From assembly GCF_000364605.1 (NCBI RefSeq), contig NZ_KB822579.1, forward strand, positions 310,001 to 374,000: 64,000 nt of DNA. The letters are read 5' to 3'. Positions 15,899 to 25,073 of the stretch are shown here, one piece after another (position 1 is the first letter of the stretch; each line of letters starts with the position of its first letter). The notes under the pieces were generated by a model, which did no database searches, had not been told where the DNA came from, and worked only from the letters and a program-made list of their open reading frames with translations. The DNA is from Nocardioides sp. Iso805N (lineage in GTDB: Bacteria > Actinomycetota > Actinomycetes > Propionibacteriales > Nocardioidaceae). The position numbers were made by a program, and so were the translations under genes.

Positions 15899-16373
15899 TC
15901 CCAACCTCGCTCTGCTGCCAGGCCCACGCAGCGCACCGGTCTGGAGATCTTCCCGCGGCGGGCTCGTCACGAGGTTCAGCTGAACTCACTCTAGCCGTCC
16001 CGCACGGGCCGTCGAGGAGCCTGCTGCTTCCGTCGGGCGGGCCGGTCACCCCGACCGCAGCGGCCCGATCGGAACCGCGAGGACACGCTCTCGCGCCCTC
16101 CGGCGGCAACGAGGCGCGGTGTAGCGTCGAACGTGCTGAGAACTCCAGCCAGTCCGGAAGAGTGCAGCCGCCCCCGCCGCTGACCTCGCCGAGCCCACCG
16201 CTCGTCGCCGTACGCCTTCATCGAATCGGACACCGCGGTCGAGGATCCCTCGACGAAGAAGGATGCGCCGATATGTGCCGTCGGCAGTCAGCGCCCCTAG
16301 GCGGCCACGCGCAGGCCGCGGTCGTCGGCACGACGACCCGTGTGGCGCGTCGGCCGAGCACCGAGGCTCCGGC
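15899..16373. other. intergenic region between GAF-ANTAR and the P-type ATPase
   Basis: 475 bp separate the divergently transcribed genes. It should hold both promoters, but I could not pick convincing -35/-10 pairs. I see no M-box or other riboswitch that could serve the Mg transporter. An 80-codon minus-strand frame (15991-16233) shows no homology I know. Confidence 0.4.
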
Positions 16374-19064
16374 ATGACGATCGCCGCACCGGCCCAGGCC
16401 GGCACATCATCGGCGCCCCGGGACGTCGGTGCTGCTTCACGCCTTCCGGCGACTGAGGTGCTGCACCGTCTCGGGAGCAGTGATGCGCGCGGGCTGTCGA
16501 GCACCGACGTGAGCGAGCGACGGGCCCGATGGGGACCGAATGCAGTCTCCTCGCACCGCGCCCGGTTCTGGCCTGTGCTGTGGCACCAGCTCCGGTCCCC
16601 GTTGCTCGCGCTGCTCCTGACCGCAGCGCTCGCGTCGTACTTCGTCGGGGAGAAGAGCGACGCCGTCATCATCGCCGTGATCGTCGCACTGTCGGTCGGA
16701 CTCGGCTTCGTCAACGAGTATCGCGCCGAGAAGGCGGCCGAGGCGCTCCACGATCAGATCCATCACGAGACCGTTGTCACGCGGGACGGCAGCCGCAGCA
16801 CGGTGGATGTCACCGAGCTCGTCCCCGGCGATCTCGTGGATCTTCGGCTGGGCGACATCGTGCCGGCTGACCTCCGGCTGATCGGCGCGACCGGTCTCGC
16901 CTGCGACGAGTCGGTGCTGACCGGCGAGTCGCTGCCTGTGGACAAGAACACCGACCCTGTGGCCGGCGCGACGCCGTTGGCGGAGATGACCGACTGCGCC
17001 CTGATGGGGACCGTCGTGAACGCGGGTAGCGGACGCGGCGTCGTCGTCTCGACGGGGACCAGCACCGAGTTCGGCAAGATCGCCGTCGGCCTGTCCACCC
17101 ACCAGCTCGACACCGAGTTCCAGGTCGGACTGCGGAAGTTCTCGATGCTGCTGGTCTACGTGGCCGGGGCACTGACGACGTCGATCTTCGTGCTCAACGT
17201 GGCGTTCAGCAAACCGATCATGGACGCGCTGCTGTTCTCCTTGGCGATCGCCGTCGGGATCACCCCGCAGCTGCTGCCGGCGGTGGTCTCCAGCAGCCTC
17301 GCCGCCGGATCGCGGCGGATGAGCCGACTCAAGGTCCTGGTCAAGCGCCTGGTCTGCATCGAGGACCTCGGTAACGTCGACGTGCTATTCACCGACAAGA
17401 CCGGCACCCTCACCGCCGGCCGCATCGACTACACCCGCGCTGTTGCAGCCGACGGTGCACCGGCCGCCTGCCAGACCCAGGCTGTGCTCCGGTGGGGGCT
17501 GGTCGCGACCGAGAACATCGCCGCCGACGGTACGGCGGTGGGTGGAAACGCGTTGGACCAGGCCTTGTGGGCGGCACCCGACGTGGCCGCCCAACTCGCC
17601 GACGTCACCGCTTACCACCGGCTGGGCGTTCTACCGTTCGACCACGAGCGCAACATGGTCTCCGTCCTCGTCCAAGGAAGCGACCAGCGTCGGACGCTGG
17701 TGACGAAGGGCGCGCCGGAGGCTGTGCTCGAGCGCTGCCTCCATGTCTCCCCATCAGCCCGCACCGCGCTGGCAACCGAGTTCGCCGCCGGGAACCGGGT
17801 GATCGCCGTCGCCACCCGCACCGTCCCCATCGACCACCCGCTGACGACTGCTGACGAGCACGACCTGGACCTGATCGGGTTCCTGGTGTTCCTGGACCCA
17901 CCCAAGCCGGACGCGGGCAAGGCACTCCAGAGGCTGGCCAGGCTGGGCATCGCGGTCAAGGTCGTCACCGGGGACAACCCCGCCGTGGCGGTGAAGGTCT
18001 GTCGTGATCTCGGCCTGAGCGACGGCGTTGCGCTGACCGGCGCCGACGTCGCAGCCCTCGACGACGTCGCCCTGGCCCGAGCCATCGAAGGCACGACCGT
18101 GTTCGCGCGGGTCAGCCCCGAGGACAAGGCTCGCATCGTCCGTACCCAGCGCAAGACCGGTGGTGCGGTCGCGTTCCTCGGCGACGGAGTCAACGACGCG
18201 CTAGCCCTCCACGCGGCCGACGTCGGCATCTCCGTGGACTCGGCCACCGACGTCGCCAAGGACGCTGCCGACGTCATCCTCCTGGAGAAGGACCTCGACG
18301 TACTCGCTGATGGTGTCGCCGAGGGACGAAGGATCTTCGCCAACACCATCAAGTACGTGTTGATGGGAACCTCGAGCAACTTCGGCAACATGTTCTCGGC
18401 GGCCGGCGCGTCCCTCTTCTTGTCGTTCCTGCCGATGCTGCCCAGCCAGATCCTGCTCAACAACCTGCTCTACGACTCCAGTCAGCTCGCGATCTCCACC
18501 GACCGCGTCGACGAGGAACAGCTGCGGAGCCCCGCTCACTGGGACCTGGCGTTCATCCGCCGCTTCATGGTCTTCTTCGGCCCGCTCAGCTCCGTCTTCG
18601 ACTTCGTCACCTTCGGAGTGATGCTGTGGATCTTCCATGCCGGGGCCGAGGAGTTCCGCTCGGGCTGGTTCGTCGAGTCGCTGGCGACCCAGACACTGGT
18701 GGTCTTCGCGATCCGCACCCGCCGTGTCCCGTTCTTCCGCAGCCATCCCAGCCTGCCGCTCGCGTTGGCCGCGGTCAGCGTCGTCGTCATCGGTGCCGTG
18801 CTGCCGCTGACGCCGCTCGCTCACACCCTCGGATTCAGCCCGCTGCCCGCAGCGTTCTTCGCCGCGTTGGCCGCGATGGTCATCGGCTACCTCATCCTCA
18901 TCGAGGCCGGCAAGCTCATCTTCTACCGGATGGCGGCCAGCCACCCCCGACCGCGGCGTCGCTACACCAAGGCCCGCGCGCTGCGCCGCCGCGCCGCCCG
19001 CTTCAGCGTCGGCCGACTCCGTCGGCCCGCTCGAACCGTCACCTCGGCGCGACGTTCGGGCTGA
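16374..19064 (+). CDS. mgtA: magnesium-translocating P-type ATPase (MgtA/MgtB type, P3B)
   Basis: 896 residues from the ATG at 16374 (GAGG seven bases upstream). Features in order: N-terminal cation-ATPase domain (LSSTDVSERRARWGPNAVSS), actuator domain with ACDESVLTGESLPVDKN, the membrane motif IAVGITPQLLPAVVSSSLA, phosphorylation motif FTDKTGTLTAGR with Asp at residue 341, KVVTGDNPAVAVKVCRDLG and the hinge FLGDGVNDALALHAADVGIS. The VGITPQLLP helix and NNLLYDSSQL near the C-terminus are typical of MgtA/MgtB Mg2+ importers. A basic tail of about 35 Arg-rich residues is unusual. It imports Mg2+ at the cytoplasmic membrane using ATP. Convergent with the TetR gene, 16 bp apart. Confidence 0.92.
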   Translation: MTIAAPAQAGTSSAPRDVGAASRLPATEVLHRLGSSDARGLSSTDVSERRARWGPNAVSSHRARFWPVLWHQLRSPLLALLLTAALASYFVGEKSDAVIIAVIVALSVGLGFVNEYRAEKAAEALHDQIHHETVVTRDGSRSTVDVTELVPGDLVDLRLGDIVPADLRLIGATGLACDESVLTGESLPVDKNTDPVAGATPLAEMTDCALMGTVVNAGSGRGVVVSTGTSTEFGKIAVGLSTHQLDTEFQVGLRKFSMLLVYVAGALTTSIFVLNVAFSKPIMDALLFSLAIAVGITPQLLPAVVSSSLAAGSRRMSRLKVLVKRLVCIEDLGNVDVLFTDKTGTLTAGRIDYTRAVAADGAPAACQTQAVLRWGLVATENIAADGTAVGGNALDQALWAAPDVAAQLADVTAYHRLGVLPFDHERNMVSVLVQGSDQRRTLVTKGAPEAVLERCLHVSPSARTALATEFAAGNRVIAVATRTVPIDHPLTTADEHDLDLIGFLVFLDPPKPDAGKALQRLARLGIAVKVVTGDNPAVAVKVCRDLGLSDGVALTGADVAALDDVALARAIEGTTVFARVSPEDKARIVRTQRKTGGAVAFLGDGVNDALALHAADVGISVDSATDVAKDAADVILLEKDLDVLADGVAEGRRIFANTIKYVLMGTSSNFGNMFSAAGASLFLSFLPMLPSQILLNNLLYDSSQLAISTDRVDEEQLRSPAHWDLAFIRRFMVFFGPLSSVFDFVTFGVMLWIFHAGAEEFRSGWFVESLATQTLVVFAIRTRRVPFFRSHPSLPLALAAVSVVVIGAVLPLTPLAHTLGFSPLPAAFFAALAAMVIGYLILIEAGKLIFYRMAASHPRPRRRYTKARALRRRAARFSVGRLRRPARTVTSARRSG

Positions 19065-19080
19065 CGCCGGCGGCGTTGAG

Positions 19081-19800
19081 TCAGGGGGTGGCTTCGGCCG
19101 CTGCCCGTGCGATGGCGCCCTCGATGCGATCGAGGATGGCGTCCATCATGGTCTCGAAGATCCGATCCTCGCTTACGCTCGCCAACTCGGCACCGTGCGC
19201 GCGCGCCGCCGGATACTCCTCCTGCGGCAGCACGGCGTAGATCCGCGACCATGCGGTCGCGTCCTTCTCGCGGAGCTCGGGCTCGAGGGCGAGCACGCTG
19301 GTCATCGAGGCGCACCCGCCGAGCAGCGCATCGGCGAAGACGCGGTAGTAGAGCACCGTCTCCTGTTCGTCGAGCCCGGCCCCCGAGAGCGTCGCGAGGA
19401 GTGATTCGACCAGCTCCCGCTCGTGTCGACCGCCGGTGACGCGAGCGAAGCACTGGCTGTAGAGGACGGGATGGCGCTGGGCGTGCGTCCAGGCGGTCAT
19501 CGCGATGTTCTTGAGCTTCTCGCGCCAGCTGAGGCCCGTCGCCTGCCTTCGCAGAAGGTCGATCTGCTCGCCCATGACGCGGTCCCAGACGGCCAGGATC
19601 AGGTCGTCCTTGTCGCGGAAGTGCCGGTAGAAGGCGGTCGGGTCGACCCCCATCTCCTCGCCGAGGCGGCGCATCGAGATGTCGGTCGACTTGGAGCTCT
19701 CGAACAACTCCAGGGCCTTGTCGACGATCGAGTCGGTGCTCAGGGCCGATGCACGGGCGCTGCGCGTGCGGCGGGCGGTGGTGGTGCGGTCGCTGGCCAT
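19081..19800 (-). CDS. TetR-family transcriptional regulator
   Basis: 239 residues. The N-terminal HTH reads STDSIVDKALELFESSKSTD, ISMRRLGEEMGVDPTAFYRH, FRDKDDLILAVWDRV; the C-terminal ~170 residues are the ligand/dimer domain. GGAGGAG lies five bases before the ATG, a near-perfect ribosome-binding site. A 13-bp inverted repeat lies 44-78 bp upstream of this start, directly before the divergent amidohydrolase-ABC operon. This regulator most likely represses that operon and itself until an effector, probably the imported substrate or its product, releases it. Confidence 0.9.
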   Translation of the reverse strand: MASDRTTTARRTRSARASALSTDSIVDKALELFESSKSTDISMRRLGEEMGVDPTAFYRHFRDKDDLILAVWDRVMGEQIDLLRRQATGLSWREKLKNIAMTAWTHAQRHPVLYSQCFARVTGGRHERELVESLLATLSGAGLDEQETVLYYRVFADALLGGCASMTSVLALEPELREKDATAWSRIYAVLPQEEYPAARAHGAELASVSEDRIFETMMDAILDRIEGAIARAAAEATP

Positions 19801-19843
19801 TGCTTCTCCTCCGGGATCTCCCTGGCGTCACAGGATCGTAACG

Positions 19844-19878
19844 CATTGCTGTTGTCCACGCCGTTGACAACAGCAATG
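19844..19878. promoter_or_regulatory. inverted repeat with 13-bp arms, probable TetR operator
   Basis: cattgctgttgtc (19844-19856) and gacaacagcaatg (19866-19878) are perfect inverted copies around a 9-bp spacer. The site lies between the divergent TetR gene and the amidohydrolase-ABC operon, 21 bp before the operon's first ATG. Arm length, perfection and position all fit a TetR-family operator. It also forms a hairpin in RNA, but no U-run follows. Confidence 0.8.
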
Positions 19879-19899
19879 GGCACGGCTTTGATTGCCTGC

Positions 19900-21597
19900 A
19901 TGCCCGATGTGAGCCAGACCACCGTGATCCGGAACGCCGCTGTCTTCACCGCCGATGCGGCCCGGTCCTGGGCGAGCGCGCTCGCCTTCCGTGACGGCCG
20001 TCTGGTGGCCGTGGGCGGCGACGCGGAGGTCGCTGATCTGGTCGCAACGGCCGACGAGGTCGTCGATGCCGATGGGGCACTGGTGACGCCCGGGTTCATC
20101 GACGCACACATGCATCCGATCCAGGGCGGCATCGAGCGCACCCGCTGCGACCTGAGCGGCGCGACGACGACGCAGGAGTACGCCGAGCTCCTGCGCGCCT
20201 ACCTCGCCACCCCGGCGGGACGCGAGGGTCTCTGGGTGCTCGGAGCCGGCTGGTCGATGGAGGCCTTCCCCAACGGTCTGCCGACCAAGGATCTGCTCGA
20301 CGCGATCGTCCCGGACCGCCCGGCGTACCTGCCCAACCGCGACCACCACTCCGGCTGGGCGAACAGCCGTGCCCTCGAACTCGCCGGCATCGACCAGTAC
20401 ACCCCCGACCCTCCGGGTGGTGTGATCACGCGTGACGGTGATGGCCACCCGACCGGCGCGCTGCACGAGGCGGCGATGACCTTGGTGGAGCGTGTGCTTC
20501 CGCCCGTCACCGCCGAGATCCTGGCTGCCGGCCTCCAGGCTGCCCAGGAGTATGCGCACGGGCTCGGTATCACCGGCTGGCAGGACGCGATGGTCTCCGT
20601 CGGTCCGGCGTCGTTGCACGAGGCCTACCTCGCCGCTCAGGCCGACGGCCGGCTCAGCGCACGCGTCGCGGGTGCGCTCTGGTTCGAGCGGGACGAGCCG
20701 GACATCGAGGCGCAGGTCGCACGGCACATCGCCAGCCGGGAGCAGGCGCTCGCCGCCGTCCTACCCGCCACGGCAGCAGGGGCGGTGGACGAGACGGCCG
20801 CGCGCTACTCGGCGCCGACGATCAAGCTGATGCTCGACGGCGTCGCCGAGACGTTCACTGCGGCCATGCTCGACCCGTACTGCGTGCACGACGGACACGG
20901 CGGCGGCATCGGCCTGACCTTCTTCGAGCCGGAGTTCGTCATCGAGGCCGTGACGGCACTGGACGCGGCCGGTTTCGGCATTCACTTCCACGCGCTGGGG
21001 GACCGGGCCGTCCGACTCGCGCTCGACGCCATCGCGGCCGCGACCGCCACCAACGGATCGGCCGACCGCCGCCACCAGCTCGCGCACCTCCAGGTGGTGC
21101 ACCCTGACGACCGCCCGCGGTTCCCGCTGCTGGGGGCGGCGGTGAACATGCAGCCGCTGTGGGGCTGCCACGAACCGCAGATGGACGAGCTGACGCTGCC
21201 TTTCATGGGACCGGAGCGCGGCCAGGAGCAATATCCGTTCGGCGACCTCTTCCGCTACGGCGCCACGCTCGTCGCCGGCAGCGACTGGCCGGTCAGCTCG
21301 CCCGATCCCTGGGCCGGGATCCACGTCGCGGTCAATCGGATCGGGCCAGGCGCTCCCCTCGGCGCGGAGCCGCTCGGCGTGCACCACGCGCTCCCGCTCG
21401 GGGTCGCTCTCGCCGCCTACACCGCCGGCTCCGCCTGGACGACACGACTCGACGACGTCGCCGGGAGCCTCGTGGTCGGCAAGGCCGCCGACGTCGTCCT
21501 GCATGACCGAAACCCGTTCGACCTGCCGACCCACGAGATCTGCGAGACGCGGGTGCAGCGCACCTATGTCGGCGGCCGTCTCGTCTTCCAGCGCTGA
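19900..21597 (+). CDS. YtcJ-like amidohydrolase (amidohydrolase family 3)
   Basis: 565 residues. Metal and active-site landmarks: GFIDAHMHPIQGGIERTRCD (HxH), PNRDHHSGWANSRALELAGI, LMLDGVAETFTAAMLDPYC, IHFHALGDRAVRLALDAI, HQLAHLQVVHP and GSDWPVSSPDPWAGI. These are the amidohydrolase family 3 / YtcJ pattern, a TIM barrel with a composite beta domain at the ends. No signal peptide, so cytoplasmic. The ATG at 19900 is chosen; an in-frame ATG at 19876 lies inside the operator. It is the first gene of an operon with a peptide/nickel-type ABC importer, so it probably hydrolyses an amide or cyclic amide brought in by that importer. Substrate unknown. Confidence 0.85.
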   Translation: MPDVSQTTVIRNAAVFTADAARSWASALAFRDGRLVAVGGDAEVADLVATADEVVDADGALVTPGFIDAHMHPIQGGIERTRCDLSGATTTQEYAELLRAYLATPAGREGLWVLGAGWSMEAFPNGLPTKDLLDAIVPDRPAYLPNRDHHSGWANSRALELAGIDQYTPDPPGGVITRDGDGHPTGALHEAAMTLVERVLPPVTAEILAAGLQAAQEYAHGLGITGWQDAMVSVGPASLHEAYLAAQADGRLSARVAGALWFERDEPDIEAQVARHIASREQALAAVLPATAAGAVDETAARYSAPTIKLMLDGVAETFTAAMLDPYCVHDGHGGGIGLTFFEPEFVIEAVTALDAAGFGIHFHALGDRAVRLALDAIAAATATNGSADRRHQLAHLQVVHPDDRPRFPLLGAAVNMQPLWGCHEPQMDELTLPFMGPERGQEQYPFGDLFRYGATLVAGSDWPVSSPDPWAGIHVAVNRIGPGAPLGAEPLGVHHALPLGVALAAYTAGSAWTTRLDDVAGSLVVGKAADVVLHDRNPFDLPTHEICETRVQRTYVGGRLVFQR

Positions 21598-21621
21598 ACC
21601 GCAGCCCGCCTAGGAGTAGCC

Positions 21622-23310
21622 ATGTCCCTTCACCCCATCACCGCAACCTCCGCGCGACGCAGCCTGACAGCTGCGGGCGCCGTGCTCCTCGCCGGCACTC
21701 TCACCGCCGGCCTCACCGGCTGCTCCGGCGGCGGGAACGACTCGTCGGGCCCATCGGGCAAGGCCGTCTCCAGCATCGGCGCCGACCAGGTCACCACCGG
21801 GACGGCCAGCAAGCCGGTCGCCGCGGTGACCTGGGACGGCGGCTACCGCGCGCCGGTGACCCTCGACCCGATCGGGCTGGCGGACTATCCCGAGGAGACG
21901 ACGATCCCCAACATGTGCGAGCCGCTGATCAGGGTCGAGCCCGACTACTCGCTCAAGCCGGGGTTGGCGACGTCGTGGAAGTACGCCGACGCGCACCATC
22001 TCGTCGTCAACCTGCGCAGCGGCGTGAAGTTCTGGGATGGCAAGCCGATGACCGCCGCCGACGTCGCCTACAGCATCGGCCGCAACCTTGACCCGAAGTA
22101 CGCCTCCAACTACTACGGCAGCTTCGCGATGATCACCGACGTCAAGGCGACCGGTCCGTCGCAGGTGACCCTGACCATGAAGAACCACTCGATCTCCGCG
22201 GTCGACGGGCTCGCCACCCTCGGCGCCGCCGTGGTGGAGAAGGCGTTCGCACAGAACGCCGGCCGATCGTTCGGGTCACCGAAGGTGGGGGTGATGTGTA
22301 CCGGGCCGTTCGCGTTCGAGTCCTACGACGGCACCAGCAAGCTGGTGATGAAGAAGAACCCGACCTACTGGGACTCGGCCCATGCCGCGTTGGCCGCGAC
22401 CTTCACGCTGGTCTACCCGACCGATCCGCAGGCGATCGTCAACGGCCTCACCAGCGGCAGCATCCAGGGAGCCTTCACCCTGCCGAGCAACCTGATCGCG
22501 GCCCTGCAGAACGCGGGCTCGGGCAAGATCTACATCGGTCAGAAGGGATCGACGCCGATCAACGACGACCTCCTCTTCACCAAGGAGACCGGGCCGACGG
22601 CCGATCCGCGACTGCGGCAGGCGCTTTCCGAGGCGATCGACCGATCCGGCATCGCCACCTCGGTCTTCCACGGCGCCGCCGACCCGCTCTACAAGGTCTC
22701 GGGGCCAGGCGTCTTCGGCTACGAGAAGGAGACCTACCAAGCGGCGTACGACAAGGCCACGATCAGCACGGATGTCGCCGACGCCGCGGCGAAGGTGAAG
22801 GCGTCGGGCGTCGGCAAGGCCCCGATCGTGTTCGGCTACCCGTCGGGAGACAGCGAGAGCCAGCAGATCGCCACCGTCGTGCAGCAGGAGGCGCAGCAGA
22901 TCGGCCTCAACCTCAAGATCACTGCCATCCCGATCCAGCAGTACGGCTCGCTGTTCTCCTCGGCCAAGGCACGCGCGCCCTACGACCTCATCCTGACCAA
23001 GAACTACATCGAGCTGCCCGAGCCGGCGATCCTCGACCAGCTCGTCGCCTCGAAGTACGGGACGATGAATTTCAGCGGGTACGACGACCCGACCGCCTCC
23101 GCGGCGCTCGCGCAGGCGGACGCCACTGACGATCCGACGGCCCGGGCGCAGCTGGTGCTCAAGGCGGAGGACCAGATGGCGACAGGCCTTCCCGCGATCC
23201 CGATCGTGCAGCCGCGAGCCGTCGTCTTTGAGAACGACGCTCTCACCGGCGCGACCCTGACCTTCTCCTACATGACCTCGCCCTGGGCGGCCGCCATCGG
23301 CGGCAAGTGA
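21622..23310 (+). CDS. ABC transporter substrate-binding lipoprotein, family 5 (peptide/nickel type)
   Basis: 562 residues. Signal sequence with lipobox LTGC (Cys at residue 34) after a hydrophobic run, so it is a lipoprotein on the outer face of the membrane. The SBP_bac_5 signature is clear: FWDGKPMTAADVAYSIGRNL, a domain with DPRLRQALSEAIDRSGIATS and a final FSYMTSPWAA. AGGAG is five bases before the ATG. The gene lies 24 bp after the amidohydrolase and 18 bp before the first permease. It captures the substrate for the importer; oligopeptides, nickel chelates or opines are typical for this family. Confidence 0.92.
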   Translation: MSLHPITATSARRSLTAAGAVLLAGTLTAGLTGCSGGGNDSSGPSGKAVSSIGADQVTTGTASKPVAAVTWDGGYRAPVTLDPIGLADYPEETTIPNMCEPLIRVEPDYSLKPGLATSWKYADAHHLVVNLRSGVKFWDGKPMTAADVAYSIGRNLDPKYASNYYGSFAMITDVKATGPSQVTLTMKNHSISAVDGLATLGAAVVEKAFAQNAGRSFGSPKVGVMCTGPFAFESYDGTSKLVMKKNPTYWDSAHAALAATFTLVYPTDPQAIVNGLTSGSIQGAFTLPSNLIAALQNAGSGKIYIGQKGSTPINDDLLFTKETGPTADPRLRQALSEAIDRSGIATSVFHGAADPLYKVSGPGVFGYEKETYQAAYDKATISTDVADAAAKVKASGVGKAPIVFGYPSGDSESQQIATVVQQEAQQIGLNLKITAIPIQQYGSLFSSAKARAPYDLILTKNYIELPEPAILDQLVASKYGTMNFSGYDDPTASAALAQADATDDPTARAQLVLKAEDQMATGLPAIPIVQPRAVVFENDALTGATLTFSYMTSPWAAAIGGK

Positions 23311-23328
23311 GCGGGCGCTGAACCCACC

Positions 23329-24273
23329 ATGTCGCGCTATCTCCTCCGACGCCTGGTCGGCGTCGCCGTCACCCTCCTGGTGGCGAGCATGGTCGTCTAC
23401 CTCAGCGTCTTCCTCGCGCCCGGCAGCCCGGAGCAGGTGCTCTTCGGCAGCCGGCCACCATCCCCTGAGGTTCAGGCCCAGGTCCGTCATGCGATGGGGC
23501 TGGATCAGAACGTCTTCGTCCGCTACTTCGATTGGCTCGGGAACGTGCTCACCGGGAATCTCGGCACCTCACTCATCAACCAGCAGCCGGTGACCTCCCT
23601 GCTGGGACATCCGGCGACCGTCACCCTGTCCCTGGTCGCCTATGCGGCGCTGCTCATCCTCGTGGTGGGCTTCGGCAGCGGCCTGCTGGCCGCACTGCGT
23701 CCGGGCTGGGTCGACACCACCGTCACCGCCGTGACCTCGGTGGCCACCGCAGTCCCTGCGTTCGTCGCGTCGGGTCTACTCATCAGCCTGTTCGCGGTCA
23801 GGCTCGGCTGGTTCCCGGCCTACGGGCTCGCCGACGGATTCGGCGGGTGGGTGCGCGGCCTGACCCTCCCCGCGGTCGCGCTGGCGGTCATCTCCAGCGG
23901 CATGCTTTCCCGCGTGATGCGGGCCAGCGCGCGTCAGGAGCTCGCGTCCGAGCACGTCGTCACGGCTCGGATGCGCGGTATCGGATCGGCCCGGATGGTG
24001 CGCAGCCACGTGGTGCGCAACGCCGCCGGCCCGGTCGTGACCGTCGCGGGACTGCAGGTCGCCGGGCTCGTCGCAGGCGCGGTGGTCGTCGAGCAGGCCT
24101 TCGGGCTCAGCGGGCTGGGGCAGCTGCTGATCACGTCGGTGGAGCAGAAGGACTTCCCAGTGGTGCAGGCGGTGGCGCTGATCGTCGTGGCGGCCTTCGT
24201 GCTGTTGAACCTGGCGGCGGACCTGATCGTCGCGGCCCTCGACCCGCGGGTGCGCGCGGCGGTGAGCGGATGA
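23329..24273 (+). CDS. ABC transporter permease (DppB/OppB type)
   Basis: 314 residues with six predicted membrane helices. The start MSRYLLRRLVGVAVTLLVAS is typical of DppB-type permeases, and the EAA-type loop ASEHVVTARMRGIGSARMVR is the contact with the ATPase. AFGLSGLGQLL near the C-terminus is also conserved. It pairs with the next gene to form the channel of the importer. The stop overlaps the start of the next gene by four bases (ATGA). Confidence 0.92.
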   Translation: MSRYLLRRLVGVAVTLLVASMVVYLSVFLAPGSPEQVLFGSRPPSPEVQAQVRHAMGLDQNVFVRYFDWLGNVLTGNLGTSLINQQPVTSLLGHPATVTLSLVAYAALLILVVGFGSGLLAALRPGWVDTTVTAVTSVATAVPAFVASGLLISLFAVRLGWFPAYGLADGFGGWVRGLTLPAVALAVISSGMLSRVMRASARQELASEHVVTARMRGIGSARMVRSHVVRNAAGPVVTVAGLQVAGLVAGAVVVEQAFGLSGLGQLLITSVEQKDFPVVQAVALIVVAAFVLLNLAADLIVAALDPRVRAAVSG

Positions 24274-25073
24274 GCAGGACCAGGCTCGGCCTGTCCGGCT
24301 GGATAGCGGTGACGGTGCTGACGCTGCTCGTCGCGATGGCGATCTTCGCGCCGCTCATCACGCAGCACGACCCGAACACCGGTGACCTCCTGGCCACGCA
24401 CGCCGGACCCAGCGCCGCGCACTGGCTCGGCACCGACGGCACCGGCCGCGACAACTTCTCGCGGCTGGTCTACGGAGCTCGTACCAGCCTGCTCGGCCCG
24501 ACCTTGATCATCGCTCTGTCGCTGCTCGTCGGCGTACCGCTCTCGCTGCTGAGCGCCTGGCGTGGCGGCTCGGTGGCATTTGTGATCAACCGCGTCTTCG
24601 ACGTCCTCTTCTCGATCCCGGGGCTGCTGCTCGGCATCTTGATGGTGGCGACCTTCGGCGCAGGGCTGCGCTCGGCGGTCGTCGCCCTGGCGATCGCCTA
24701 CCTGCCCTACGTGGGCCGGCTCAGCTCCGCTGCGGCCGAGCGCGAGCGGCGGCTGCCGTACGTGCAGGCGCTGTCGGTGCAGGGCCACGGCGCGACGCGG
24801 ATCAACATCAGGCACATGCTGCCGAACCTCGCGCCGCTGCTGGCCGGGCAGGCCACGGTGGCCTTCGCCTATGCGCTTCTCGATCTCGCGGCGCTGTCCT
24901 TCCTCGGGCTCGCCGTCCAGCCGCCGCAGGCCGACTGGGGAGTGCTGGTCAACGATCACGACGCGATCTACCAGGGGCATCCGATCGGCGTGGTCTCGGC
25001 CGCCGTGATGATCGTCGCGACGGTGCTCTCGCTCTTCGTCCTCGGGTCGAAGATCTCCGGGGAGGAGCGCTGA
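24270..25073 (+). CDS. ABC transporter permease (DppC/OppC type)
   Basis: 267 residues. N-terminal helix WIAVTVLTLLVAMAIFAPLI, then HWLGTDGTGRDNFSRLVYGA, a DppC hallmark, and the coupling loop YVQALSVQGHGATRINIRHM. The start ATG overlaps the previous stop as ATGA, and the TGA overlaps the next ATG by one base, implying translational coupling. Second half of the membrane channel of the family 5 importer. Confidence 0.92.
   Translation: MSRTRLGLSGWIAVTVLTLLVAMAIFAPLITQHDPNTGDLLATHAGPSAAHWLGTDGTGRDNFSRLVYGARTSLLGPTLIIALSLLVGVPLSLLSAWRGGSVAFVINRVFDVLFSIPGLLLGILMVATFGAGLRSAVVALAIAYLPYVGRLSSAAAERERRLPYVQALSVQGHGATRINIRHMLPNLAPLLAGQATVAFAYALLDLAALSFLGLAVQPPQADWGVLVNDHDAIYQGHPIGVVSAAVMIVATVLSLFVLGSKISGEER

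Noticed and set aside
16263..16373. Upstream in-frame extension of the Mg P-type ATPase
   Set aside because: The added 37 residues are Arg-rich and unlike family N-termini, and the ATG at 16374 has a proper ribosome-binding site.
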